A DNA stretch of 64,000 nucleotides from Vreelandella glaciei (GCF_013415125.1 NZ_JACCDE010000010.1:62001-126000); one strand, 5' to 3'. Numbered from the stretch's first letter, positions 17,812-25,869 are shown. Notes: generated by a model not told the origin, from the sequence alone. Translations and numbers: made by a program.

Positions 17812-18120
17812 TTACATAACTTTGAACAAAACAAATATCGTGATTAAAAAGATAATAACTCCGCCGATCATTTTGCCTACATTATCGGCGCCTTGGTTGC
17901 GTCGCTCAGTATCCTCAAGAATCTTTTGGGTATTTGCTTCCACCTCAGCATTCAATGCATCGCTCTCTTGGGCGTAAATCTCAAAAAAGCGCATCTCCTC
18001 CTCAATAGTCATGCCTGAAGTATGCTGCTCGACCAAAATATCTTGCTGATCTAATGAAAATTGATGGGCATTTTCGCCTCGCTTAATCGCTTCAACGAGC
18101 TCTTCATGATTTTTCTTCAC
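17812..18120 (-). CDS. Small C-terminally membrane-anchored protein, function unknown
   Basis: A 102-residue protein starting at GTG (18118-18120) with GGGAG 4 nt upstream. The first 75 residues are hydrophilic and rich in Glu and Gln, probably helical (EEEMRFFEIYAQESDALNAE). The last 22 residues form one hydrophobic segment (MIGGVIIFLITIFVLFKVM), so the protein should be tail-anchored in the inner membrane with its body in the cytoplasm. I do not recognise the family. It opens an accessory stretch of small, mostly unknown genes reaching to about 21 kb. Confidence 0.7.
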   Translation of the reverse strand: MKKNHEELVEAIKRGENAHQFSLDQQDILVEQHTSGMTIEEEMRFFEIYAQESDALNAEVEANTQKILEDTERRNQGADNVGKMIGGVIIFLITIFVLFKVM

Positions 18121-18161
18121 AAGCTCCCTTACGGAGATCGCTCAGTCATCCTTCCCCCTTG

Positions 18162-18500
18162 TTATTCAAGCGCCTTATGCAAAGCTTCAGTCATTGAAAG
18201 CATCTTTCGCACATGGCTCGCATTTATTGGCTTTTCTAGCTTGTAGTCAGCATCAATCCTACACCGCCTAAGGGTATGCATCATATTTCCAGCCGTTTGA
18301 TGATTGTTGCTTCCTTGTAGCGCCTTTATGACGCCCTCATGGGTATTGCCTGGGCTATGAAGTTTTTCAGATTTTCAGTGATCAAAAGCAATATAAAATA
18401 CTGAATAATATGAACGACTTACAGCCGTTCTATACGCGACTTCTGTGTTATTCTTATCATAGATCTGCTTGGATAGGTCGAGTAGATTGCGTGGCGTCAT
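18162..18500 (-). pseudogene. HEPN-domain gene interrupted by an in-frame TGA
   Basis: Starting at the ATG at 18498-18500, which overlaps the stop of the upstream gene as ATGA, a frame of 113 codons runs to TAA at 18162-18164 with a single TGA at codon 42 (18375-18377). The reading MTPRNLLDLSKQIYD, then YRTAVSRSYYSVFYIAFDH, resembles the first helices of HEPN-domain proteins (pattern R-x-A-x-S-R-x-Y-Y-x-x-F), a group with many RNase toxins. The part after the stop keeps coding character to its end (TLRRCRIDADYKL). The nonsense change therefore looks recent. Reinitiation is possible but not evident. Confidence 0.68.
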
Positions 18501-19249
18501 GATTGCGGGATGTCCTCGTACAGCTGAGGGTCAACCATAAAGCCGTGAGCCAGGGCTGACGAGTATTTCATCTTGTCGATTGAGGCAATTGCCAGCAATA
18601 TTTCTCCAAACTCTTCGGGCTCGGCTGGCAGATAGAAATCAACTACCGCCATATCCTCGGAATCCTCTACTGAATGCCACATCGCTAGCGGCTTATTTTT
18701 CCCGACCAGCCACGGCTTAACCGCTTGAGCGCACTCTTCAACGTAGCCCTTCACATGACCTTCATCGATAGAGAACTTGTTTAACAATCTAAACAGGGCG
18801 GCACTGCCGTGAAACTCTTTAATCACGTCATCGACGCCAGAGGCTTTGTTCATTATTTCCTCCGCGTATTTCGCTGAGAACGTTGAAAAAGCCAACTTCA
18901 ACGCAATGCCGGCATCGCCCATGGCTATTAGTGTTTTGACTGGAATGCTAGATAAAGCTATTGAGGCATCCATAAAACGGTTTGCTACGTTATAAGCACA
19001 TGCCGCATCGAGATTGTCTTTATGAGTTTTCAATGGCAGCGGGATAAGTCTAGCCTGGGCCTCGGCTTCGTCCTGATCCCCTATGGCTGCGTAGAGCATG
19101 GCAAAGCACACCTGCCTCTGGACTTCGCTAGGAATTTTGGAAATTTCTTCAAAAGCACGCTTGAACTCAAAATTTGAGTAGTTTCCATCCGAATAAATGA
19201 TTTTATTCAGCAGCCTGCTTGCTGCATCACTATTAGTGATTGGCTTCAT
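18497..19249 (-). CDS. Unknown helical protein paired with the broken HEPN gene
   Basis: A 250-residue soluble protein with no motif I can name. The N-terminal 130 residues look like alpha-helical repeats of TPR type (CFAMLYAAIGDQDEAEAQAR). The C-terminal part has a beta-rich stretch (AVVDFYLPAEPEEFGEILLAIASID). Its stop codon overlaps the start of the HEPN-like gene (ATGA), so the two were translated together. By analogy with other gene pairs containing HEPN proteins it may be the neutralising or sensing partner, but this is inference. The gene itself is intact. Confidence 0.7.
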   Translation of the reverse strand: MKPITNSDAASRLLNKIIYSDGNYSNFEFKRAFEEISKIPSEVQRQVCFAMLYAAIGDQDEAEAQARLIPLPLKTHKDNLDAACAYNVANRFMDASIALSSIPVKTLIAMGDAGIALKLAFSTFSAKYAEEIMNKASGVDDVIKEFHGSAALFRLLNKFSIDEGHVKGYVEECAQAVKPWLVGKNKPLAMWHSVEDSEDMAVVDFYLPAEPEEFGEILLAIASIDKMKYSSALAHGFMVDPQLYEDIPQS

Positions 19250-19777
19250 TCAGCTCCCCAGCGATGAATTATATTTCGTCAGGATAGCGTGAAGAGGGAG
19301 AGAGGCGCTAGCTTGTTAGTTTTTAGATAGCCCCCCAGCGCGTAGGGCCTAGGGGCTTTACCTGGGACTGATAGCCCAATTTCGACACTGTTTGTACAAT
19401 GCCGATTTTCGGAAGGTCTGATGACATTTACATTTTATTTGCTGCTGGATGCGCCTGCAAATTGCCAACCCTTTCATCGGTACAAATTTTAGTATGGGGT
19501 TCAATGGTCATTGAAGAAGATGCGACACGTTAAATATTAGCCCTCGACTTTAGAGCAGCGCTCTAATTTCATCGCTATGCTTTCGCTCTTGAAGGAAACT
19601 TTAGCGCGGAAATTAATGATCAGGCTATTTAGCCTTAGCCGAATCGCCCGACTGGTACTCGGCTGACTTGACAGTTCGGCCCCTTAAACGGTCGCGCCTT
19701 CGGAAGGTTTGATGACCTCCATCCCCTATAGGTCAGTAAGGATAAGGATGGCCGACCCTCTGTAGAGGGATCAGCTG
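19250..19777. other. Non-coding stretch with a duplicated 18-bp sequence
   Basis: A gap of 528 bp. No ORF of normal size is present on either strand. A near-identical 18-bp direct repeat (TTCGGAAGGTYTGATGAC) occurs at 19408-19425 and 19699-19716. On the minus strand short frames through both copies share the pattern SS(D/N)LPK, which could be decayed coding sequence. Confidence 0.5.
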
Positions 19778-19828
19778 ATGGATATAATAGCTATGTTGAC
19801 CCTTGTGGTTGCCTGCGTGCATATGTAG
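19778..19828 (+). CDS. Possible 16-residue hydrophobic peptide
   Basis: The frame MDIIAMLTLVVACVHM begins with ATG at 19778-19780 and ends at TAG at 19826-19828. A good GAGGGA ribosome-binding site lies 7 nt upstream, and a strong terminator follows 11 nt after the stop. The peptide is almost entirely hydrophobic. This layout resembles type I toxin genes or small membrane peptides, but so short a frame can arise by chance. Confidence 0.35.
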   Translation: MDIIAMLTLVVACVHM

Positions 19829-19839
19829 CAAGTAAATGA

Positions 19840-19867
19840 CCCCGTCCAGTTCGCTGGACGGGGTTTT
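19840..19867 (+). terminator. Strong intrinsic terminator with UUCG loop
   Basis: CCCCGTCCAG (19840-19849) and CTGGACGGGG (19854-19863) form a perfect 10-bp stem around a TTCG tetraloop, followed by TTTT. No annotated gene of normal size ends here on the plus strand, so it implies an unannotated short transcript upstream. Confidence 0.9.
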
Positions 19868-19909
19868 AATGCGTAGGTCAAAATCTCATTTTGATGTCTA
19901 GCAGCTCAC

Positions 19910-20053
19910 TTACCCATCTTCTAAGCAGTCTTCACACAAGGCTTGGCCGCCTAGGTATTCTATAGAGGGCTTCTCGCCGCAAAAGTCACACTCTTTTTCC
20001 TCCGGCGCCTCAAGTTCGTCGTTTGCCAGACTAGTAGCATCAAATTTGGGCAT
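19910..20053 (-). CDS. Small four-cysteine (zinc-ribbon-like) protein
   Basis: A 47-residue protein starting at ATG 20051-20053 with an AGGGGAA ribosome-binding site. Two CxxC pairs (CDFCGEKP at residues 22-25 and ALCEDCLEDG at 40-43) form a treble-clef or zinc-ribbon-like knuckle with a short spacer, and the N-terminal 20 residues are acidic. It should bind one zinc ion. Small proteins of this type are often regulators or phage-derived factors; the role here is unknown. Confidence 0.65.
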   Translation of the reverse strand: MPKFDATSLANDELEAPEEKECDFCGEKPSIEYLGGQALCEDCLEDG

Positions 20054-20143
20054 ATTATTCCCCTGCTTATTAGTTTTCTAATCGTAGCGCGGATCAGCAT
20101 CATGGGGTAGGGCACCCAATTGGCGAGGCTTTTTTCCAGGCAA

Positions 20144-20167
20144 TAAAAAAGCCCGCATATGCGGGCT
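20144..20167 (-). terminator. Intrinsic terminator (minus strand)
   Basis: GCCCGCATATGCGGGC (20151-20166) is a fully self-complementary stem; on the minus strand it is followed by a T6 run (complement of 20145-20150). It ends the transcript carrying the small gene at 20186-20335. Confidence 0.85.
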
Positions 20168-20185
20168 TCTGTAGATCCATTCTGC

Positions 20186-20335
20186 TCAGCTGGCTTTTTT
20201 CAAAACCTGTACAGAGGATGGGAATCGGTTTGCTGCCAGCATGCTGAGATGTTTAACGTCATCTCCAAGCTCTACTAGCTGCTTATAAATTTGTTTTTTT
20301 ACGTCTTTTTCGACATCAATCATTAATTGGTTCAT
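20186..20335 (-). CDS. Small 49-residue protein, function unknown
   Basis: A 49-residue, basic, probably all-helical protein starting MNQLMIDVEKDVKKQ at ATG 20333-20335, with GAGGT 8 nt upstream and its own terminator 20 bp downstream. These signals argue for a real gene although the protein has no recognisable motif. It lies on the same strand as the gene at 20491-21033, about 155 bp downstream of it. Confidence 0.55.
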   Translation of the reverse strand: MNQLMIDVEKDVKKQIYKQLVELGDDVKHLSMLAANRFPSSVQVLKKAS

Positions 20336-20434
20336 TTGGGCACCTCACTGGCGGAAGCTAGGAGCTCCCTACACGCGATAGATTGTTGGCTTGCCGAATG
20401 GTTCCTTTTCAGCGCCAATCCTTTGTGTTTTTTT

Positions 20435-20459
20435 AAGGCATATGCTTAACATATGCCTT
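20435..20459. repeat. Perfect 10-bp inverted repeat
   Basis: AAGGCATATG (20435-20444) and CATATGCCTT (20450-20459) flank a 5-nt loop, 30 bp downstream of the 180-residue gene. On the minus strand the hairpin is followed by A residues, not T, so it is not a standard terminator for that gene. Confidence 0.7.
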
Positions 20460-20490
20460 GCCTCATAATTACACACAATCTGTTAAACAG

Positions 20491-21033
20491 CTAGATTTTT
20501 GAGAATTCAGCCCAATTGCCGTAGACATTGGTGGCTACATTGAGCTGCTCCAGTATGTCAGGGTCTAATGATGCCCATGTTTTTTGAAATAAGCCTAGAG
20601 TCACGCTTCCTGATGCATAAAATTTAACTTTTGTTGCGTTCTCGTGGCTTTGCAAGATGTTCATGCCGTGCGTTATGACCTTTGCTATAACTGCGGCGAA
20701 ACGGTCGCGTGCGGAAAAGAATTCATCCGCTTTTATGCCGCTTAGGTCAATCTGCGGGGCCACCACCATGCTTAAGATTTTAAAATAGCCTTTTGGGGTG
20801 CCGAGGTGAATCCCGACTTGATCGAATATCGCATGAATTCGGCCCTCAGAGCAGAACACACCGTAAACCTCTGCCTGCGTGTTGGCTGAGCCGTTCTCTA
20901 CATCCTCTGCCCATGAAACTGCTTGCTTGAATGAGCTAATGGGTAATTCATCGTTTGCTTCTGCTGCCGGTATCCAATCATCTTTCAATAGCTGGATATC
21001 ATCGGAATTAAGCATTTTAACTTCGTATACCAT
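20491..21033 (-). CDS. Unknown 180-residue protein
   Basis: A 180-residue soluble protein with no membrane segment. The order of predicted strands and helices (YGVFCSEGRIHAIFDQVGI, then FKILSMVVAPQI, then helix RDRFAAVIAKVITHGMNI, then KVKFYASGSVTLGLFQKTW) resembles a GNAT-like fold, but the acetyl-CoA-binding loop is not convincing. The start at ATG 21031-21033 has only a weak GGGGTC upstream. It is part of the accessory stretch; function unknown. Confidence 0.6.
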   Translation of the reverse strand: MVYEVKMLNSDDIQLLKDDWIPAAEANDELPISSFKQAVSWAEDVENGSANTQAEVYGVFCSEGRIHAIFDQVGIHLGTPKGYFKILSMVVAPQIDLSGIKADEFFSARDRFAAVIAKVITHGMNILQSHENATKVKFYASGSVTLGLFQKTWASLDPDILEQLNVATNVYGNWAEFSKI

Positions 21034-21423
21034 TTCTGACCCCGTATGAGACTGCCACCTCTGCCTGGGTGGCTATGGCAAACAGGTTACAGCGAACAGC
21101 AAGGGTTACGCCACCTCTATGAGCATGAATCAGGCTAGGCGGCGAGAGGGGTTATGCGGGGTTGGCGGGTTAGGCCTGGACTGACACATTAGGCAGTGAC
21201 ATTTGCAGCTGCTCGAGCCAGTAGCGTGCTCGCGCTTAAAGCAAGTTTTTTTGCCAGCGGTGATTCGCCAACTCACGTCCAGCCATGCTGCCTTTGGATA
21301 TCTGACTATCTAACTGTGGACTGCCCTGTGTTCTCCGAACACTTCTAGCCTATTATTTTTGGGGTGCAGTTCAATTTTCGGGGTGGCGTTGTTGTTTCTA
21401 AAAGTGCTAGAGGTGCTAAAAGC
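21034..21423. other. Intergenic region without visible genes
   Basis: A gap of 390 bp. I see no credible coding frame, RNA gene or terminator in it. It marks the border between the accessory stretch and ordinary chromosomal genes. Confidence 0.5.
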
Positions 21424-21723
21424 TTAGTCAGGCCAAACAAGGTGCGCTGGCACGCGGCCTTTGGCGTCGAATAGAACCCCCTCATCACGCAACTTACGAT
21501 GCTGGCGTTCAGCGCCACCGTGATCGGCAAGCTTCAACGACGATGCAATCACGCGATGCCAAGGCAACTGGTGGCCATCCGGCAGGTGGCGCATCGCCGA
21601 ACCTACCATGCGTGGGGTCGCGCCTTCGGTCATTGCTGCAATGCGACCATAGGTAGTCACACGGCCCGGCGGAATCTGATCGACAATGGTGTAGATCTGC
21701 TCGAGTAATTCGGGCCGGGGCAT
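21424..21723 (-). CDS. Alkyltransferase-like protein (ATL), DNA base-flipping protein
   Basis: A 99-residue protein of the MGMT-like ATL family. ATLs bind O6-alkylguanine, flip it out of the helix and hand the lesion to nucleotide excision repair. The helix-turn-helix region (GRVTTYGRIAAMTEGATPRMVGSAMRHLP) is complete, while the methyltransferase active-site PCHR reads PWHR here, the hallmark of ATLs, which have no alkyl-acceptor cysteine. Length is normal for single-domain ATLs. It is 50 bp downstream of azoR on the same strand. Confidence 0.93.
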   Translation of the reverse strand: MPRPELLEQIYTIVDQIPPGRVTTYGRIAAMTEGATPRMVGSAMRHLPDGHQLPWHRVIASSLKLADHGGAERQHRKLRDEGVLFDAKGRVPAHLVWPD

Positions 21724-21773
21724 GTGAAATATCCTTTTATTCGTTACGCGTCTTAAAAAGCCTTACCACCTGC

Positions 21774-22382
21774 TTACAGCCCCTCAACCAATTGATCGAT
21801 CGCTTGAAAAGCTTCCTTGAGCGCAGCGTCGCGATACTGCTCGCCCATGTTCAAACCTTCAGCATAGACCACCTGGGTATCTTTAATCCCCATCAAGCCG
21901 AGCATGGATTTGAGGTGCGGCGTTTGGCTATCCATTTCGGTGCCAGCGTACTGGCCGCCACGGGCAGCCAGGATAATCGCCCGCTTGCCTTCTACCAAGC
22001 CTTGAGGCCCTTTTTCGGTATAACGGAATGTTTCTCCAGCCCGCAGCACACGGTCAAACCATGCTTTCAACTGCGAAGGAATACCCAGGTTATACATCGG
22101 CACCGCAATCACCAGCACATCATTCGCACGCAGCTCTGCCAGCAGCGTTTCCGAATGAGCAGCCAACTTGTGTTGCTCGGCGCTGCGTTCTGCAGCCGCC
22201 ACTTGCCAGGCGCCCAACTCGCTGATATCCAGGTGAGGCAGTGTATTTTTCACCACATCACGTTGGGTGACATCGATACCATCGCGAGCGTTAGCTTGCT
22301 CGATAAAGCGATTAGCCAGCGCATTGGATTGGCCGTTTTCCGCCAGAATAGAAGAGGTGATTACCAGGGCACGCGTCGTCAT
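21774..22382 (-). CDS. azoR: FMN-dependent NADH-azoreductase
   Basis: A 202-residue flavodoxin-fold enzyme of the AzoR/AcpD family, which reduces quinones and azo compounds with NADH. Characteristic segments are SSILAENGQSNALANRF at the phosphate-binding start, PMYNLGIPSQLKAWFDRV and ARGGQY. A TTG lies four codons upstream in frame, but the ATG at 22380-22382 has GGAG at proper distance and fits the family. The gene may form a unit with the ATL gene downstream. Confidence 0.92.
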   Translation of the reverse strand: MTTRALVITSSILAENGQSNALANRFIEQANARDGIDVTQRDVVKNTLPHLDISELGAWQVAAAERSAEQHKLAAHSETLLAELRANDVLVIAVPMYNLGIPSQLKAWFDRVLRAGETFRYTEKGPQGLVEGKRAIILAARGGQYAGTEMDSQTPHLKSMLGLMGIKDTQVVYAEGLNMGEQYRDAALKEAFQAIDQLVEGL

Positions 22383-22571
22383 TGTAAGCTCCAAAGATCA
22401 TTAGGTTAATGAGTTGGAAGCTATTCTACGACGCTTTCCGATAAGCAAAAGCGCAACGTTTTCCGACTTGTATTCGATTAAATCGAATTATGCGAGTGTG
22501 CTCTGTTTTATTTACATACATTTCACACATTCACCGGTTAAGCCAGCGGGCAGTCGCAGCCGACATGCTCT

Positions 22572-23438
22572 TCATCCCATCGAGTTGCACAGCCACTGCC
22601 AGACCAACCCTGCTTCATCGCTAACGTGGCGGCGGCTTGGCCGTACCAGCCAAAAGCGCTCGTCGCTAGGCACACTAATATCAAAAGGCGCCACCAAATC
22701 GCCACGTTGCTCCATTAAACGCCGGTGAGTAAGCGCAATGCCGCCACCTTGGCTGGCAAGTGCCAACGTCATGACTTGGTTATCGCAGGTGAGCGACCAA
22801 CACTGCGCCTCTACATGGGCAGCACCCGCTTCCTGTAACCAGCCCGGCCACCCCACCCCAAACCCCACGGCGTGCAGCAGCGTATGTCCGGCCAGGTCAC
22901 TCGGCGCAGAAAGTGTCTCTGCCAAGGCCAGGGAGCACACCGGCAGCAGCTGCTCTTCCCCTAGCGGCTGCATTTCAACGCCGGTCCACTCCCCTTTGCC
23001 ATAGCGAATCTCGATATCAGCCCCTTCAGGACCAAAGTCATCAGGCCAGATAGCGCTGACCAAACGAATCGCCACCTGCGGGTGAGCGCGGTGGAAGGCA
23101 ATCAGACGCGGCGCCAGCCACGACTGCTGAATGGCAGGCGTGGCACGCAGTGTGACCGGTTGCTCGGTTGTGCTACCAAAAACTTCCAAGGTTCCTTCGC
23201 TGATTCGGACAAAGGCGTCATGAATACTCGGCAGCCACGCTTGCCCCGCTGGGGTTAATGTTAAACTGCGGGCATGGCGCACAAACAACTTCTGCCCGAC
23301 ACGGTCTTCCAGCAACCGAACGCGCTGACTGATCGCCGCCTGGGTTACTCCAAGCTCATTGCCTGCAGCGGTAAAGCTTAATGTACGCGCTGCGGATTCA
23401 AAGGCTTGCAGCCATAACAATGGCGGTAACTGACTCAT
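22572..23438 (-). CDS. LysR-type transcriptional regulator (GcvA-like)
   Basis: A 288-residue LysR regulator. The winged helix-turn-helix (residues about 8-65, LSFTAAGNELGVTQAAISQRV) is followed by a periplasmic-binding-like effector domain beginning near residue 90. The start MSQLPPLLWLQAFESAA is typical of the GcvA/AmpR branch. It is divergent from the gamma-butyrobetaine hydroxylase gene, with about 150 bp between the starts, and may control it. The ribosome-binding site is weak. Confidence 0.88.
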   Translation of the reverse strand: MSQLPPLLWLQAFESAARTLSFTAAGNELGVTQAAISQRVRLLEDRVGQKLFVRHARSLTLTPAGQAWLPSIHDAFVRISEGTLEVFGSTTEQPVTLRATPAIQQSWLAPRLIAFHRAHPQVAIRLVSAIWPDDFGPEGADIEIRYGKGEWTGVEMQPLGEEQLLPVCSLALAETLSAPSDLAGHTLLHAVGFGVGWPGWLQEAGAAHVEAQCWSLTCDNQVMTLALASQGGGIALTHRRLMEQRGDLVAPFDISVPSDERFWLVRPSRRHVSDEAGLVWQWLCNSMG

Positions 23439-23591
23439 GAAAAAGAGACCTATAAATAAAATGATGTCTTAGGGGCCAGATTAATCGTTTGTCACTGACG
23501 CTGCTACTCCCCATCCTGGTTAGCACTTAAGCACACCCCCCTAACGCACAGCCATCTGGCTCTGCCGCAAAGGGAGCGATTCGGAGTCATC

Positions 23592-24782
23592 ATGAATAGC
23601 GCGCTACAAACGAAGGCAACGATACCAACGACAAATAACGCTCAAGCCCCAGACATGGGCGAATTAACCCCCTACCAAACCGGCCCCGCACTCACTCAGG
23701 CAATGCTCACCCAACACGGTGTTGCACTTGAGTGGCAAGATGGCGAGCAAACCACCCTGCCCCTGCTCTGGCTACGCGATCACTGTGCCTGCCACGCTTG
23801 CCGTCATCCGCAGACCCGTGAACGGCTTTACCTGCCGCTTGAAGCGATTTCCGAGCCGCCAACCGTGGCGCTACTGGATGGCCACCTGCATTTGAACTGG
23901 CAGGACGGTCACGTTAGTGCATTTCACAGCGGCTGGCTTTATCAGCGCCGGCCAGAGGCGAGCCTTACCTCAGCCGTCCCCAATGCCAAACCGTGGGTCG
24001 ATAACTTCGCGCCTGAGCGCATAAACCATAGCGACTTCCTCACGCCCCAAGGCGAAAAAGCCTGGTTAACCGCTATGCTGCGCGATGGCCTGGCGCTGAT
24101 CACCGACGGCCCTTTGGTAGAAGAAGAAGTCAGCCGGCTGGCTGAGCGTATTGGCCCACTGCGCGCCACCAATTTTGGTGCCCGTTTTGATGTGCGCTCT
24201 AAGCCCAATCCTAACAATGCGGCGTATACCGCGGTGGGGTTGCCGCTGCATATCGACTTACCCAACTGGTGCCAACCGCCGGACATTCAGCTGCTCTACT
24301 GCCTGCAGAACGAAGCCAGCGGCGGCGAATCGCTATTTGCCGATGGAGCGCGGGTTGTCGAAGCGCTGCGTCAGCAAGACCCTGCGGCGTTAGCCATTCT
24401 TAGCGAGACACCCATTGATTTTCGCTTTCAGGATGAGACCCACGATATCTCTATGCGGGCACCGGTAATTACGCTGGACAGCGCAGGCAATCTGGTTGAG
24501 ATGCGCTTGAACAATTGGATCCGCGACGCGCTTCATTTACCGGTAGAGCAGATGGATGCCTGGTATAGCGCCTACGCGCTACTGTGGAAGCTATTTCACA
24601 GCGAAGCACACCAGTTGGAGTTCTCCCTTCGCCCTGGGCAGATGATTGCGTTTGATAACCGTCGCGTACTGCACGGACGCCGCGAATTCGACCCCAATAG
24701 TGGCGCTCGCCATTTACAAGGCACCTATCTAGACCGCGATATGCTGGCCTCACGCCTTCGCGTGCTAGCCCGCAATGTTTAG
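23592..24782 (+). CDS. Gamma-butyrobetaine dioxygenase
   Basis: A 396-residue Fe(II)/2-oxoglutarate oxygenase that hydroxylates gamma-butyrobetaine to L-carnitine. The N-terminal DUF971-type zinc domain (residues about 30-110) has the three cysteines and histidine in LRDHCACHACRHP. The TauD-like catalytic half has the iron-ligand pair HID in GLPLHIDLPNW and the distal His in RRVLHGRREF. A GGAG site precedes the ATG. Downstream is a betaine-type binding protein, which supports a role in carnitine or betaine metabolism. Trimethyllysine hydroxylase is an unlikely alternative in bacteria. Confidence 0.87.
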   Translation: MNSALQTKATIPTTNNAQAPDMGELTPYQTGPALTQAMLTQHGVALEWQDGEQTTLPLLWLRDHCACHACRHPQTRERLYLPLEAISEPPTVALLDGHLHLNWQDGHVSAFHSGWLYQRRPEASLTSAVPNAKPWVDNFAPERINHSDFLTPQGEKAWLTAMLRDGLALITDGPLVEEEVSRLAERIGPLRATNFGARFDVRSKPNPNNAAYTAVGLPLHIDLPNWCQPPDIQLLYCLQNEASGGESLFADGARVVEALRQQDPAALAILSETPIDFRFQDETHDISMRAPVITLDSAGNLVEMRLNNWIRDALHLPVEQMDAWYSAYALLWKLFHSEAHQLEFSLRPGQMIAFDNRRVLHGRREFDPNSGARHLQGTYLDRDMLASRLRVLARNV

Positions 24783-24867
24783 CGGCTTTCGAGTTTAAAT
24801 ACCTATCTAGCCACAGCGTTTATCTGACAAGAAAACTTATCTGACAAAAAACTAGCAAGGAGATCGT

Positions 24868-25806
24868 ATGACACATTTTAAACCTCTCGCCTCGGGCATT
24901 GCCCTTGCCACCACGGCACTATTGGCCACGAACGTACAAGCTGATGATCAAACCCTAGATTTCGGCGTACCCTCTTGGCCCGGCATTACGGTTAAAACCG
25001 CTATTGCTGAGCAGCTATTGAAGCCGCTCGGCTACGAGACCAGCGTCCAGGAAATCGGCCTGCAGGTGATTTATCAGGGTATTGAAAGCGGCGATATAGA
25101 CGTCTTCCTGGGCGCTTGGCTGCCTGCTCAACGCGAGATGTTCAATCCCCGCAAAGAGTCGGGCGTGCTCATTGATGTGGCGAACAATGTCGATGGCGCA
25201 CAAATGACTCTGGCGGTTCCCGAATACCTCTTTGATGACGGCCTGCAAAGCTTTGCCGACCTTGATGACTACCGCGACCAGTTGGATGGCGAGATTCATG
25301 GTTTCGGTGCTGGCTCGGCGGCCAGCGAGATTCTTAACAACGCCATTGATAACGACACCTGGGGACTCGGCGACTGGCAATTAGTCGATACCAGCGAAGT
25401 CGCCATGCTTTCCGCCGCACGCAATGCGATCTCCCGGGAAGAGCCGATTGTCTGGGTGGGCTGGACGCCTCACTGGATGAACCTTGAACTGCCGATGCGC
25501 TACCTGGAAGATCCCGAAGATCTGTTCGGTGAGAACAACGGCGAAAGCGACGTATTGACCCTTCTGCGCAGTGACTATGCCGAGGCCAATCCCAACGTCG
25601 TGGCGTTCTTTGAGCAATTCACCTTCTCCGCCGAAGAGCAGAGCTGGATGATTCAGGCATTTGGCCAGGAAGAGCGCGATCTTGCCGAGGTAGCCGAGCA
25701 GTGGATCAATGATCACCCCGAGCGCATTGAAGCCATGCTGGCTGACGTGACCACCACCGACGGTGAACCCGCCTGGCCGGTGATTGAAGCAGAACTCAAC
25801 AACTAA
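24868..25806 (+). CDS. Glycine betaine/choline/carnitine-type ABC transporter substrate-binding protein
   Basis: A 312-residue periplasmic binding protein of the OpuAC/ChoX class. The first 25 residues are a Sec signal peptide ending ANVQA-D. The body has the typical LDFGVPSWPGITVKTAIAEQ and VWVGWTPHWMN segments, with several tryptophans that form the aromatic cage for quaternary ammonium. An AAGGAG site precedes the ATG. No permease or ATPase gene is next to it, so it must share one elsewhere. Its position 85 bp after the gamma-butyrobetaine dioxygenase suggests that butyrobetaine or carnitine is the ligand. Confidence 0.88.
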   Translation: MTHFKPLASGIALATTALLATNVQADDQTLDFGVPSWPGITVKTAIAEQLLKPLGYETSVQEIGLQVIYQGIESGDIDVFLGAWLPAQREMFNPRKESGVLIDVANNVDGAQMTLAVPEYLFDDGLQSFADLDDYRDQLDGEIHGFGAGSAASEILNNAIDNDTWGLGDWQLVDTSEVAMLSAARNAISREEPIVWVGWTPHWMNLELPMRYLEDPEDLFGENNGESDVLTLLRSDYAEANPNVVAFFEQFTFSAEEQSWMIQAFGQEERDLAEVAEQWINDHPERIEAMLADVTTTDGEPAWPVIEAELNN

Positions 25807-25840
25807 TCGTTCGCCTAAAGCGCCTTCATCCCATCGCACG

Positions 25841-25866
25841 GCTAGCGTATGCTAGCGCTTTTTTAG
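25841..25866 (+). terminator. Probable intrinsic terminator after the binding-protein gene
   Basis: GCTAGC (25841-25846), GTAT, GCTAGC (25851-25856) and then GCTTTTTT. The stem is short but has a clear T run, 35 bp after the stop codon. Confidence 0.65.
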
Positions 25867-25869
25867 TCG

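Noticed and set aside
18375-18377. TGA in the HEPN frame as a selenocysteine codon
   Set aside because: HEPN proteins are not known selenoproteins, no SECIS-like hairpin is evident directly downstream and no sel genes are in the window. A nonsense mutation is simpler.
20435-20459. Inverted repeat as terminator of the gene at 20491-21033
   Set aside because: On that strand the hairpin is followed by A residues instead of T, so it lacks the signal for intrinsic termination; it is listed only as a repeat.
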